NCBI RefSeq assembly: GCF_003751085.1 | Contig: NZ_RJJY01000001.1 | Location: 4,216,001 to 4,280,000 of the forward strand | DNA length: 64,000 bases | Direction of reading: 5' to 3' | DNA from: Micromonospora sp. Llam0 | GTDB taxonomy: Bacteria; Actinomycetota; Actinomycetes; Mycobacteriales; Micromonosporaceae | Part shown: one piece after another, positions 54,201-59,885 of the stretch | How positions within the stretch are numbered: the stretch's first letter is position 1 | Layout of the letters: each line of letters opens with the position of its first letter | Translations under genes and position numbers: made by a program | The notes under the pieces: model-generated | What the model was told of the DNA's origin: nothing | Database searches by the model: none | What the model saw: the letters and a program-made list of their open reading frames with translations, nothing else

Positions 54201-54863
54201 GATCTGCCGGCCAGTCGGCGACGGCTGGCCGACTACCCGGACCGGTTGCGGCGGCTCGGCTACCGGGGTGAGCTGGTCTGGGCCGATTCGACGCCGGCCG
54301 ACTCGACACCGACGCCGGCCGGCTCGACACCGACAGTCGAGGCCGCGACGGCCGCGGCACAGGTGTACGCGGCGGCGACCATCGTCGCGGCGGTGAGCGC
54401 CTCGTCGGAGATCGTCGACGTGGGCCGGCTGCGGCGGGGTACCGTGCTGGTCGACGACTCGTTCCCACACTGCGTGAACACCGCCGCCGCGCTGCGGCGG
54501 ATGCGCCGCGACGGTGACGTGCTGGTGGTCGGTGGCGGGCTGCTCTCCTGCGGTCCGGTGCGGCGGGTCCTGCCCGCCGGGCTGCCGGCGGCGGCAGTCG
54601 CCGGGTACGCGGCACGCGGCGCGCTGCCGGACACGGTGGCGTCGTGTCAGCTGGAGTCGCTGCTGCAGGCGGACCGGCCGGAGCTGCCGTTGGTGCATGG
54701 TCTGGTGGATCCGGGGCTGGCGGCGGCGTACTGGTCGGCGGCGCGCGCGGCGGGAATAGCGGCGGCCCCGCTGCATCTGGGTGACACCGCCGTCGCCGAC
54801 CTGATAGACGGCCGGCTGGGACAAGTCAAAAGGACAGACTCAACGACGGAGGAGCCATGGTGA
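43269..54863 (+). CDS. Hybrid FAAL-PKS-NRPS megasynthase
   Basis: One intact frame of 3,864 residues, the core of a lipopeptide-like natural product pathway. Domain order by motif: FAAL (1-570), ACP1 (583-657), KS (680-1095), truncated AT with post-AT linker (to 1326), KR (1548-1740), ACP2 (1797-1870), C1 (1890-2330), A (2338-2860), PCP (2887-2960), C2 (2990-3445), Rossmann reductase-like domain (3464-3864). Carrier serines S619, S1835 and S2916 are all present. Expected route: a fatty acid is adenylated and loaded, possibly extended and ketoreduced, joined to one amino acid, then released by C2 and the terminal domain. There is no thioesterase, integral AT or MbtH partner, and no phosphopantetheinyl transferase in the window. 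A rhodanese gene overlaps the 3' end. Confidence 0.92.
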   Translation: MLITDGPNGEKHLLDVLIAAADTAPDQPITHVRGDGTEHVVTHRQLRDDALRVAGGLRDAGIAAGTPVILLADAGDDFQPMFWGALAAGLVPVPLPAEPTRVAGVRDLLGGVPVIVDDTSAPVAQKAGAPALHIDRLRHGRAPRRLPTPSPDDLAFLQFSSGSTGTPRGVELRHRNVLANLRQIGQAAALTSDDTSVSWMPYFHDMGLIGTHLAPLAARLRQVRIGPLTFAKRPLLWFSAAHRHRATLLSAANFALALAVRRVPADALAGLDLATVRLMMVGAEPISPVVWRAFVERTRPAGLDPAALQPVYGLAEATLAVTVPPLGETAVPVRVDRAALAAGTVQPVGAGDPDAVEFMDVGLPVSGCQVRIVDDAGNVVGGDGADRDLGDSRVGRIEVRGPNVAAGYHRDPAATAEVFVDGWLRTGDLGFLRDGRLCVTGRVKDVVFVNGRTFHAADLEEVVAGTAGLPPGRVAVIGCTDHDSGAERIVVFVQWARPPADAAAVLARVAARIVAATGHDQVRVLPVPAGAFPRTTSGKLRRPRLRQRYAVGDFAAVEQRWAAAIPPTPAIAPPMSTVAGGGSRDEVERVVRAVWARVLRRPADDIGVHDRFSTLGGSSLQAMEVLAGLEDAFGRELDPAELRERATVAALADHLLTPVDGNAELAQPADGVAARPADGVAIIGLACRFPAADSPDEFWRQLLDGCDSVGEIPAQRWRPDGNTGTARWGAFLDDPAGFDADFFGMSDTDADHTDPHARIFLELAHEALERAGYAGPRRHGRRVGVFAAVGESGYAELLRTGPDAGGQPAALVGNLRSLIPARVAQALDLTGPALAVDTACSSALVALHLAVRSLRERECDLAVVGGVNLNLTPTGYRLLDAAGALSATGRCRVFAADADGFVPGEGGAALVLARTDDARAAGDELLALVRGTAVNNDGRSLSLLAPNPLRQREVITQAYRDSGVDPATVSYIEAHGTGTELGDPVEVRSLAYAFPPRPDGRPRLLGSVKSNLGHLLNAAGMPALAKVILALRHRQLPPSLHVETPSPRLDLAGAGFEVVTGAQEWVGDGPLTAGVNAFGFGGTNAHVILQEADPAPAPEQATSGAEQAAEAASAGPPYLVTCSAATEAALRQSLRDLAAHLDAYPDLDPGDFCATVNTVRDDRPYRVAVVADSTAGLAAALAAAASGPVTEVVRRPRTAVVSPDGASAAEVCRRLADWGVVPDAVVGDDADQLRALLDQSYDVLLGVDPHRLTLAVRDASPESADRVEVLSVPPTDDDGGLTGLTGALWQRGVAVDRVRMSGGRRRVAVPTYPFQRRQHWLPEAARDELVHQVRWSPLPAPAGLAPASVHLTGPGAAPGDPLADALRDRLAANGIERAAGIGDAELVAYLAGGDPFDVNGGVAGLDAAVNATLHGVTGLVAALPERAFRLLMVTHDAVSTGATGERPDPVQSLVTGLSAALADEHPDSVVSGVDLSNVDDVPARVDALVAELATMGASPVPAAVESRLVAWRAGQRLGRRLVPAAPITGKPAAGKPSGEEPTGPVDSDGVLLIVGGTGGVGAALAADLAARGHRRIVLAGRAAAAPDGLVDRLRALGAQVDYRRCDITDAADVDALIAGLPGLASVFHAAGVVRPGPLRSRSVAQLRAVLAPKVRGGHLLVRTLRRYSRRPATVVAFTSVSALLPGLAGAVGDYAAANAFLDTYAAVERAAGRPLRTVGFSALADAGLAAHPALAARLAARGLPALPFDDALPALRSALRRPAAHLVVARLTAASVPAADALPQPQAVPSGAAGRQVNTSGEIRDVLRRLLTDALDCDPARIDDDTPLLSLGLDSLTAIDLVKTLEGELGRSLPTMLLFEHGTIAALVDRLADPAPQPPAVTPAADGDAETFALSGVQRAFHTLHRLYPQVAAYGFVRHAVTGPLDADLLGQALERLTHRHPMLRMRWTDGDGVTPPCQLIGPPTPLTDWYAVHDGAVHDDSDDAGDVDALTERLCNEPIDLTCRPPLRAALIRTGPADAQLLLVLHHAAGDGASLSVLSEELWQVYGALAAGRVPQLPPVPTTFRDQLAVAAPASAEDLAFWRETLTAWPTGLRLPWREPAAPPAPPYTAYQVSVDPPTVAALTRVAAAAQVSLFHLLLAGYARCLARTSGQRTVTVSVARAGRDARLPGVDRVVGPFADTLPVTVDVDPAEPAVDLAYRVLAAWLVAQRHGTVDAVDLARATPRPDDPSGVDDGGVGGRPVTASPASFSFARFPATADADCLVRVSPVAAGTASAGTRLGLLCWPDGERLRFAWNHPVALLDRSTVAGLATDFLAELADLAKLAESTSAESVAGAPPSVVERIGQVCRRHADAVAVESGPLQMTYGQLDAAADRVAAALRHHGVQAGDLVGLLTARGPAVVAAVVGVLRAGAGWVPLDVAHPAARHRDQLRRSGTQVLLHDTESTTLANAQADAQAGLATIDIETIIANGTTVDPAADGAAAADPDGTAYVIFTSGSTGRPKGVPVSHRSMANYLRWAVDTFGYHSGDRLAQTSSLCFDASVRQLLAPLLVGATVVVLAPQVLRDPDEVLSRVEHDRITVWSSVPTLWGQLLAAAQRRTASGGRPDLSALRWIHVGGEALPPGQVRGWFGLFGPGHRITNLYGPTEATINAAWFLIDRRPADGLRRVPIGRPVAGATLAVVDAAGRPCPPGEAGELQISGPGLTSGYLDDPEQTEAAFTHRDGRLWYRSGDRARVGPTGDLEFLGRLDDQVKLHGHRIEPGEIEAVLGSHPAVTGTAVLYQAMPYPRMVAFVQLSEGAATDEAVTAAALRRHLADRLPPQWVPARFRPVRALPLTATGKVDRHLLAGLLDDDSPSVDDEPPPAADAEPRTGTEPRTGTEPRTGTERQVAQVWQAVLGVTAVRRDDDFFAIGGDSIVAIEVFARLRERFPAAPGPAAIYDHRTLAGLAAVLDATPKPEAAPVPAPDQGAEAAPALAAVPGSGAAPVDAYDPRPFPLAPAQRGFLLAEAAAPGSSSTWLARLRLIGRLDRRRFQQAVDIAVARHPMLRTVFPAGARPPTQQELPPTLRLPVRFESVESAEQVADLMAWERRRAVEPWAWPLLRLLVLTVAPDEHVLVVHAHHLIGDGYSAALLGQELLALYDDPASGGATPPRTTFRDYVDWLRRQTPDPAARRWWRERFGPPYRPPTLRASVADGAGGHDRARTGGFTLDGMVTAGLRRLAAAAGTTGYAPVLTAYRRGLARLTGQGDLVIGLTVTGRDHPLPDLHRLFGPCAVLLPLRLTDSARSGDGRSGDGRSGDGRSGDGRSGDGRSGDGRSGDGRSGDGRFGADLARVAAEVAAARRHGPDSAPARTDSGPSALLTGAQFIFSSLDFTGLGPAPSGGLSLEPDDTDSELEPPPVGTDVLLTVRPVGDGLRVAVRAASAALDADRFAGFVAAVEADLVSAGTAGTGRVAAETGTGRVAAGGTVLDAAIVGYLPAPTQLAALAGMPAAALPREQIRDLLFPAGVPRLLEELVTPFGRSGFVCLPLFADELGPRLAPVTADAVSLAAKAGARCVSLAGMLPSVTGYGFDVVRRVDPAVRVTTGHAATATSVVLTTLAALAAAGRDLTAGPLAVVGLGSIGRSALELLLRHGGPHPPRIVLTDLPASRRRLADYPDRLRRLGYRGELVWADSTPADSTPTPAGSTPTVEAATAAAQVYAAATIVAAVSASSEIVDVGRLRRGTVLVDDSFPHCVNTAAALRRMRRDGDVLVVGGGLLSCGPVRRVLPAGLPAAAVAGYAARGALPDTVASCQLESLLQADRPELPLVHGLVDPGLAAAYWSAARAAGIAAAPLHLGDTAVADLIDGRLGQVKRTDSTTEEPW
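45306..48880 (+). other. Megasynthase PKS module: KS, AT remnant, KR, ACP2
   Basis: The KS is complete: C840 in DTACSSAL, and the histidines in EAHGTGTELGDP and NLGHLLNAAG. The AT is not. Between the KS linker (near 1116) and the post-AT motif VPTYPFQRRQHWLP (near 1311-1325) only about 195 residues remain, and no GHSxG serine motif is present. The KR has GGTGGVG (near 1553) and Y1694 in DYAAAN with the upstream serine, so it looks active; it lacks the LDD stereochemistry motif. ACP2 carries GLDSL (S1835). The module needs a malonyl unit from a separate AT, or it does not extend. Confidence 0.8.
48940..52145 (+). other. Megasynthase NRPS module: C1, A, PCP
   Basis: C1 has the catalytic HHAAGDG (H2028). 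The A domain has all core motifs: FTSGSTGRPKG, LYGPTEATINA, GELQISG, YRSGDRAR, LGRLDDQVKLHGHRIEPGEIE and the lysine in LTATGKVDR. Specificity residues by hand alignment to PheA are D-A-R-S-I-V-L-I-N-K, which matches no code I know. The PCP carries GGDSI (S2916). An EPRTGT triple repeat forms the A-PCP linker. Confidence 0.8.
51873..51926 (+). repeat. Three 18-bp tandem repeats in the A-PCP linker
   Basis: The unit GAGCCGCGTACCGGCACT occurs three times (last base differs in the third) and encodes EPRTGT three times, residues 2869-2886. It is an in-frame linker repeat that can change length without harm to the folded domains. Confidence 0.9.
52236..53600 (+). other. Megasynthase terminal condensation-like domain (C2)
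   Basis: A second condensation domain follows the only PCP, with no A domain after it. The active-site motif AHHLIGDG is intact (H3122). The PFPLAPAQRGFLLAE start and DYVDWLRRQ...RRWWRERF core are typical. It may cyclise the chain, join a free amine or alcohol, or act as a docking domain. It is interrupted by eight SGDGR repeats after the LFGPCAVLLPLRL strand. Confidence 0.75.
53127..53246 (+). repeat. Eight 15-bp tandem repeats (SGDGR) inside C2
   Basis: The 15-bp unit TCGGGTGACGGCAGG occurs eight times in a row, nearly perfectly (the last unit ends CCGG). It encodes (SGDGR)8 at residues 3287-3326. It is in frame and lies in a loop of the terminal condensation domain. Copy number may vary between strains. 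Confidence 0.95.
53660..54860 (+). other. Megasynthase C-terminal Rossmann domain, acyl-ACP reductase (AAR)-like
   Basis: The last 400 residues are not a thioesterase, and not the usual NRPS reductase, which carries GATGFLG. They show an opening GYLPAPTQLAAL, then SLAGMLPSVTGYGFDV (near 3561-3576), VTTGHAATATSVVLTTLAAL, and a dinucleotide motif GLGSIG (3618-3623). Next come LVDDSFPHCVNTAAAL and DVLVVGGGLLSCG with C3761. From memory, cyanobacterial long-chain acyl-ACP reductases have the same order: a TGNTHT-type segment, a Rossmann GxxGxxG, LVDGGYPKN, and a closing KGGIVE. I therefore infer thioester reduction to an aldehyde. A different dehydrogenase role is possible. Confidence 0.55.
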
Positions 54864-55258
54864 CCCCGGAACCCGGCATCGACCGGCTACTCGACCAGGT
54901 ACGCGAACGGTTGGACCGAGTCGACCCGGTCACTGCCCAGCGCGCCCAGCGCGATGGTCGGGCGGTGCTGGTCGACATCCGGCCGGCCGCCCAACGCGCG
55001 GAGTTCGGGGAGATTCCCGACGCGTTCGTGATCGAACGCAACGTCCTGGAATGGCGGCTCGACCCACGTAGCGCGGCCCGGATCGACCTCGCCGACGACC
55101 CGCGACTGTGGCCGATCATCGTCTGTCAGGAGGGGTACGCCTCCTCGTTGGCGGCCGCCTCGCTCCAGGACATCGGCCTGCCCCGGGCCACCGACCTGAC
55201 CGGCGGATTCGCCGCCTGGCAGGCCGCCGGGTTGCCGGTGGTCGACCCGCACCGGTGA
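54857..55258 (+). CDS. Rhodanese-domain protein coupled to the megasynthase
   Basis: A 133-residue single-domain rhodanese. VLVDIRPAAQRAEFGEIPDAFVIERNVLEWRLD leads to the active-site loop CQEGYASS, with the persulfide-forming cysteine near residue 93. The substrate-binding loop and final GGFAAWQAAGLPV follow. Its ATG overlaps the synthase's last codons by seven bases and has GGAGGAG upstream, so it belongs to the same transcript. Rhodaneses carry sulfane sulfur; a role in adding sulfur to the product or in protecting a thiol is possible but not shown. Similar small rhodaneses also act as stand-alone stress proteins. Confidence 0.85.
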   Translation: MVTPEPGIDRLLDQVRERLDRVDPVTAQRAQRDGRAVLVDIRPAAQRAEFGEIPDAFVIERNVLEWRLDPRSAARIDLADDPRLWPIIVCQEGYASSLAAASLQDIGLPRATDLTGGFAAWQAAGLPVVDPHR

Positions 55259-55287
55259 GAACCCTCTGATCGGCGGGCTGGGCGGGC

Positions 55288-55938
55288 TCAGACGAGGCCG
55301 TGCCGATGCGCCCAGATCACCGCGTGCACCCGGTCACGCGCCCCGAGCTTGGCCAGGACCCGGCCCACATGGGTCTTGACCGTCGACTCGGACAGGAACA
55401 GCTCGCCGGCGATCTCCGGATTCGACAGGCCACGGCCGATTGCCACCAGGACCTCCCGCTCCCGGCCAGTCAGCTCGTCGAGTAGTCGCGCCTGCTGTGG
55501 CGCCGGTCGGCGAGGGTCCCGGTAGTGGTCGAGCAGGGAGCGGGTGATCCGGGGCGAGACCACCGCCTCGCCTGCGGCCACCGTTCGGACCGCCGCGACC
55601 AGCTCCGCCGACGGCACGTCCTTGAGCAGGAAGCCGCTGGCGCCCGCGCGGAGCCCGTTGAACGCGTACTCGTCGAGGTCGAACGTGGTCAGGATGAGAA
55701 CCTTGGTCGCCGGGCAGTGCGTCACGATGTCCGAGGTCGCTTCGATGCCGTCCATGATCGGCATCCGCACATCCATCAGCACCACATCCGGCCGCCGGTC
55801 GCGGGCCAGCAGCGCGCCGGCCCGCCCGTCGCCGGCCTCCCCGACGACGCGCAGGCCCGATGCCGCGCCGAGGACCATCGCCATGCCCTCGCGCACGAGC
55901 TCCTGATCGTCCACGAGCAGCAGCGTCGTCTCACTCAT
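55288..55938 (-). CDS. NarL/FixJ-family response regulator
   Basis: A 216-residue two-component regulator. The receiver domain has the acidic pair D10-D11, phospho-acceptor D56 in VVLMDVRMP, and lysine in GFLLKDVP. A LuxR-type DNA-binding domain ends the protein (LTGREREVLVAIGRGLSNPEIAGELFLSESTVKTHVGRVLAKL). It overlaps the histidine kinase stop as ATGA and is the last gene of the ABC-sensor operon. It likely controls that transporter in response to envelope or antibiotic stress, as is common for this gene order. This is inferred from context. Confidence 0.92.
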   Translation of the reverse strand: MSETTLLLVDDQELVREGMAMVLGAASGLRVVGEAGDGRAGALLARDRRPDVVLMDVRMPIMDGIEATSDIVTHCPATKVLILTTFDLDEYAFNGLRAGASGFLLKDVPSAELVAAVRTVAAGEAVVSPRITRSLLDHYRDPRRPAPQQARLLDELTGREREVLVAIGRGLSNPEIAGELFLSESTVKTHVGRVLAKLGARDRVHAVIWAHRHGLV

Positions 55939-57116
55939 CGGCGTCCTTGCTCATCGGTGTCCTTGCTCGGGTGGGGCAGGGTGACCCGCACGGCCCAGCC
56001 GATCGGCTGGCGACCGGTCTCGACCGTACCGCCGTAGAGCGCGACCCTCTCGGTCAGGGCGATCAACCCCTGCTCGCTGCCGACCGAGGGCGCCGGGGCG
56101 CTGCCCCGACCGTCGTCAATGATCTCGACCCGGATCGGATCGGCGGAGTAGTCGAGGTCGACGCGGACCTCGGTCGGCTGCTCGGCGTACCGCAGAGCGT
56201 TCGTCAGCGACTCCTGGACCACCCGGAACACCACGCGTTGCAGACCGGCCGACTCGACATCGGCCCCCCGGCGGCGCAGTGTCACCGGCAGGCCGGCGAT
56301 CCGGAACGTCTCGACCAGGGTCTCCAGGTCGCCCGGAGTGTCCAGGCCGCCGTCGCGCAGGACGCCGAGCAGTCGGCGCATGTCCTTCATCGCCTCCCGG
56401 CCGAGGTTGGCGAGCCGATCCACCGCAGCGCGCGACCGCTGTGGATCGGAGTCGGCCACGGCCGTGGCACCGTCGGCCAGCCGTACCATCATGGTGAGGT
56501 TGTGCGCGACGATGTCGTGCATGTCGCGGGCGATCCGAGCCCGTTCCCGGCCCGCCGCCAGCTGACCCTCCTGCTCCTTCTCCCGGGCGAGCCGGGTCGC
56601 CCGGTCGAGCAGTGCCTGCAGGTAGCGGCGGCGGGTGGCGACGTTCACTCCGACCAGCACCGAACCCACCGCGGCGGCGATCAGGGGAAGCGCGACGGGC
56701 TGCAACGCGGCGTACCCGTTGCGCACGACGTTCTCCCCGGCCATGACCGCGACGGTGACCACCCCGCCGACGATCCCGGCGCGGGTCGAGCGGTAGACGG
56801 CGAGTGAGTACGACACGACCATGAACGGAATCAGCTGGGCGGAGTCGCTCACCAGGTCGCCCGCCGCCACCACCAGCAGCGCCCACCACGGCCGCGACCG
56901 CCATGCCAGCAACGACAGGGCCACCACCGTGTTGACGCCGATCGCCCACCAGTCCCAGGTATGCGGCAGGCGGAACCCGATACCGGTGTCGAAGCCGAGC
57001 GCCAGACAGAACAGCACGATGGGCCAGATCCCCAGCCAGGAGTGGCGTACCCAGAACGCGCGCATCGCGCCCGCCGGGGACTGCGGGCGCGATGCTGCCT
57101 CGGAGACGGTGGACAC
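55935..57116 (-). CDS. Sensor histidine kinase, HisKA_3 type
   Basis: A 393-residue kinase with five or six membrane helices (about 25-160) and no large extracellular domain, so it senses within the membrane. A short coiled coil leads to the dimerisation box ERARIARDMHDIVAHNLTMM, with H200 as phospho-acceptor. The HATPase part has LRYAEQPTEVRVDL, EIIDDGRGS and GLIALTERVALYGG. GTG start two bases after the permease stop. It pairs with the response regulator downstream, by ATGA overlap. Confidence 0.9.
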   Translation of the reverse strand: MSTVSEAASRPQSPAGAMRAFWVRHSWLGIWPIVLFCLALGFDTGIGFRLPHTWDWWAIGVNTVVALSLLAWRSRPWWALLVVAAGDLVSDSAQLIPFMVVSYSLAVYRSTRAGIVGGVVTVAVMAGENVVRNGYAALQPVALPLIAAAVGSVLVGVNVATRRRYLQALLDRATRLAREKEQEGQLAAGRERARIARDMHDIVAHNLTMMVRLADGATAVADSDPQRSRAAVDRLANLGREAMKDMRRLLGVLRDGGLDTPGDLETLVETFRIAGLPVTLRRRGADVESAGLQRVVFRVVQESLTNALRYAEQPTEVRVDLDYSADPIRVEIIDDGRGSAPAPSVGSEQGLIALTERVALYGGTVETGRQPIGWAVRVTLPHPSKDTDEQGRR

Positions 57117-57118
57117 CG

Positions 57119-57916
57119 TCAGGCGTCCCTGCGGACCAGGGCAACGCCGCCGAACACAGCGGGAACGCCCAGCCAGGCCAGCACGACCAGCAGCTCGGTG
57201 GAGATCGGGTCGGTCATCACGGCCGACGCCGCCCGCGGGAACGCCAGGCCGGTCAGGTCGATCTGCAGCATGGCGTTCAGCAGAGCCAGCATGATCGGCA
57301 ACAACAGGACGACGCCCAGCGCGAGGCTGACTCCGAGCGCGGTGCTGCGGAACGCGAGGGTCACGGCGAAGGCGAACAGGGCCACGATGACGCAGTATCC
57401 GACTTCCTTACCGAGCACCGCGACACCGGGTCCGAACGGTATCGCGGAAAGCCCGACGCCGCGCAGCAGCGGGACAGCGGCCACGAACACAATGCCCAGC
57501 ACAATGGCCGCCAGCAGGGCCGCGGAGACAGCGACGACGACGGCCTTCGCGGCCATCACGGCAAGCCGCCGGGGCGCGGCGATCAGGGTGGTCCGGATCG
57601 CGCCGGTCGCGTACTCGGAGCCGACCGCGAGGACCGCGAGGACCACGACACCTATCTGCAGGCCGGCTCTGGCCATGCCCATCGAGTCGGTCAGGGCCTG
57701 CGAGGCGTTCAGACTCCCGATCTCACTCGCCGGTCCGTAGGAGAGCAGCTGCAGAAGCCCGCCGGCCAGGCCCAGCCCGACCGCGCAGGCTGCGGCGACC
57801 AGCACCGACCGGAGAGTACGGAGCTTGGTCCACTCCGCAGTGACCAGACGTGGCAGGCTCAGCCGGACATTCGAGTTCCCGGTGATCCGCGCAACGGTTC
57901 GGATGGTGTCGTTCAT
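57119..57916 (-). CDS. ABC-2 type permease
   Basis: A 265-residue membrane protein with six predicted helices in the ABC-2 pattern. A cytoplasmic start (RLVTAEWTKLRTLRSVLVAA) typical of actinobacterial ABC-2 permeases is followed by an internal EYATGAIRTTLIAAPRR coupling segment. It forms the transmembrane part of a drug- or peptide-type exporter with the ATPase upstream (ATGA overlap). The substrate is unknown. Confidence 0.87.
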   Translation of the reverse strand: MNDTIRTVARITGNSNVRLSLPRLVTAEWTKLRTLRSVLVAAACAVGLGLAGGLLQLLSYGPASEIGSLNASQALTDSMGMARAGLQIGVVVLAVLAVGSEYATGAIRTTLIAAPRRLAVMAAKAVVVAVSAALLAAIVLGIVFVAAVPLLRGVGLSAIPFGPGVAVLGKEVGYCVIVALFAFAVTLAFRSTALGVSLALGVVLLLPIMLALLNAMLQIDLTGLAFPRAASAVMTDPISTELLVVLAWLGVPAVFGGVALVRRDA

Positions 57917-58827
57917 GCCGATACTCCCTCTGCGACGTGGCGGGCATGGCCCTGGGTGAGGGCCAGGTAGGCGTCCTCCAGCGAGGCGGGGACGGTGGTG
58001 TTCTCGTACAGCAGGATGTTGTGACGGTTGGCCAGCATGGCGATCTCGCGCGCTGCCATCCCGGTGATCTCCAGGGTGTCCTCCTGCCGCTGCAGGACAG
58101 CCGCACCCTTGGTACGCAGCACGGTCCCCAGGGCGTCCGCGCGGTCCGTGCGTACTCTGGTCGACTGGGTCGCGTACCGGGAGATCAGGTCGTCAACGGT
58201 GGCGTCGGCGAGCACCCGGCCGCGGCCGAGCACGATCAGCCGGTCCGCGGTCTGCGCCAGCTCGCCCATCAGGTGGCTGGATACCAGGACCGCCCGTCCT
58301 TCGGCCGCCAACGACCGCAACAGCGACCGGATCCAGATGATGCCGTCCGGGTCGAGACCGTTGACCGGCTCGTCCAGCAGCAGTGCGGCCGGGTCGCCGA
58401 GCAGAGCCGAGGCGAGACCGAGCCGCTGGCGCATGCCGAGGGAAAAGCCGCGTACCCGCTTGTTCGCCACGTTCGCCAGCCCGACCAGTTCAAGTACCTC
58501 GTCGACGCGGCGGTCGGGGATGCCGTGGGTGTGGGCGAGCACCCGCAGATGGTTCCGGGCACTGCGGGCAGGATAGATCGACTCGGCGTCGATGTGCGCG
58601 CCGACCATCCGTAGCGGAGCGTCGAGTTCGCGGTAGGGGCGGCCGCCGATGTGGCAGTGGCCGGAGGTGGGCTGATCCAGGCCGACCATCATCCGCATCG
58701 TGGTGGACTTGCCGGCGCCGTTCGGCCCGATGAAGCCGGTGACGACGCCGGGGTCGAGCCGGAAGGAGACTCCCTCCACCGCTGCCGTGGCACCGAACAT
58801 CTTGGTCAGCTCGTGCACTTCGATCAT
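57913..58827 (-). CDS. ABC transporter ATP-binding protein (DRI/CcmA-like drug exporter type)
   Basis: A 304-residue ATPase. Walker A is GPNGAGKST (34-42), the signature is FSLGMRQRLGLA, and Walker B is ALLLDEPVNGLD, followed by the H-loop in VLVSSHLMGE. The extended C-terminal domain is that of DrrA/CcmA-type exporters. I place the start at 58827 (MIEVHELTK); the frame is open 58 codons further up, but those are not family-like. No Shine-Dalgarno site precedes this ATG, so it may be leaderless. The operon with permease, sensor and regulator reads away from the divergent amino-acid importer. Confidence 0.9.
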   Translation of the reverse strand: MIEVHELTKMFGATAAVEGVSFRLDPGVVTGFIGPNGAGKSTTMRMMVGLDQPTSGHCHIGGRPYRELDAPLRMVGAHIDAESIYPARSARNHLRVLAHTHGIPDRRVDEVLELVGLANVANKRVRGFSLGMRQRLGLASALLGDPAALLLDEPVNGLDPDGIIWIRSLLRSLAAEGRAVLVSSHLMGELAQTADRLIVLGRGRVLADATVDDLISRYATQSTRVRTDRADALGTVLRTKGAAVLQRQEDTLEITGMAAREIAMLANRHNILLYENTTVPASLEDAYLALTQGHARHVAEGVSA

Positions 58828-58995
58828 GCAGTTGACGCTACGGCTGTCCGGGGTCGCCGCCATCGGAGCGCGGTGCCTTCCGCCGGTGGTACCCCGGTAC
58901 CACCCGGCGCGGGGCGACGACCATTGATCGTCGGGCCGGCGGCTGATCGAATGTAACCGCCGGCGCGGCACCCCATTGGACGTCGAGGAGTCGTC

Positions 58996-59883
58996 ATGCA
59001 CGGATCACATCGGAGGATCGGCCTGGTGAGCGTGACGACGACCGTCGTGATGACCGTCGCGTTGGCCGGCTGCTCCCCGCAGCCCGAGGTCTCGTCGGAG
59101 GATCCGCCGGTGGACCCGCCGGCCCCGGACGCGTGCAGCCCGCAACGGTTGGGCACCATCGTCGCCGGGACGTTGACCGTCGGCACCGACCAGCCGGCGT
59201 ACCCGCCGTGGTTCGTCGACGACGCCCCGGAAAGCGGCGCCGGCTTCGAAAGCGCGGTGGCGTACGCGGTCGCCAACCAGCTCGGCTACGAACCGGACGA
59301 GGTGAGCTGGGTGCGGGTGCCGTTCAACAACGCCATCGCCCCCGGGCCGAAGGACTTCGACTTCGACATCAACCAGTTCTCCATCACCGAGCAGCGCCGG
59401 GCCGCAGTCGACTTCTCCAGCCCGTACTACGACGTCACCCAGGCGGTGATCGCGCTGGAAGGGACACCGGCCGCCGCCGCGACGACCCTGGCGCAGCTGC
59501 GTGAAGTGCGACTCGGCGCGCAGGTCGGGACGACCAGCTTCCGGGCGATCACCGAGGTGGTTGTCCCGGCGGCCGAGCCGGCCGTGTTCAACAACAACGA
59601 CGACGCCAAGGCCGCGCTGCGCAACGGCAGCATCGACGCGCTGGTGCTGGACCTGCCGACCGCGTTCTACGTGACCGCCGCCGAGATCGACGATGCGACG
59701 ATCGTCGGACAGCTGGCGCAGCCGTCCGGCCGGCCGGAGCAGTTCGGTCTGGTGCTCGACAAGGACTCCGCGTTGACCAGCTGCGTCAGCGCTGCGGTCG
59801 ACGCGTTGCGGGCGGACGGCACGCTCGACAACCTGCGGGCCGAGTGGCTGGCCGACGTGGCCGGCGCGCCGGTCCTGTCCTGA
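58996..59883 (+). CDS. Substrate-binding lipoprotein of a polar amino-acid ABC importer
   Basis: A 295-residue periplasmic-type binding protein (SBP_bac_3). The signal peptide ends in the lipobox VALAGC with C26 as the lipidated residue, then a Pro/Asp-rich spacer. Family motifs: GTLTVGTDQPAYPPWFVDD, GAGFESAVAYAVANQLG, DFDINQFSITEQRRAAVDFSSPYYDV and LNNLRAEWL-like end. It captures an amino acid or related compound outside the cell for the permease that follows. GAGGAG lies just before the ATG. First gene of the three-gene importer. Confidence 0.9.
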   Translation: MHGSHRRIGLVSVTTTVVMTVALAGCSPQPEVSSEDPPVDPPAPDACSPQRLGTIVAGTLTVGTDQPAYPPWFVDDAPESGAGFESAVAYAVANQLGYEPDEVSWVRVPFNNAIAPGPKDFDFDINQFSITEQRRAAVDFSSPYYDVTQAVIALEGTPAAAATTLAQLREVRLGAQVGTTSFRAITEVVVPAAEPAVFNNNDDAKAALRNGSIDALVLDLPTAFYVTAAEIDDATIVGQLAQPSGRPEQFGLVLDKDSALTSCVSAAVDALRADGTLDNLRAEWLADVAGAPVLS

Positions 59884-59885
59884 CG

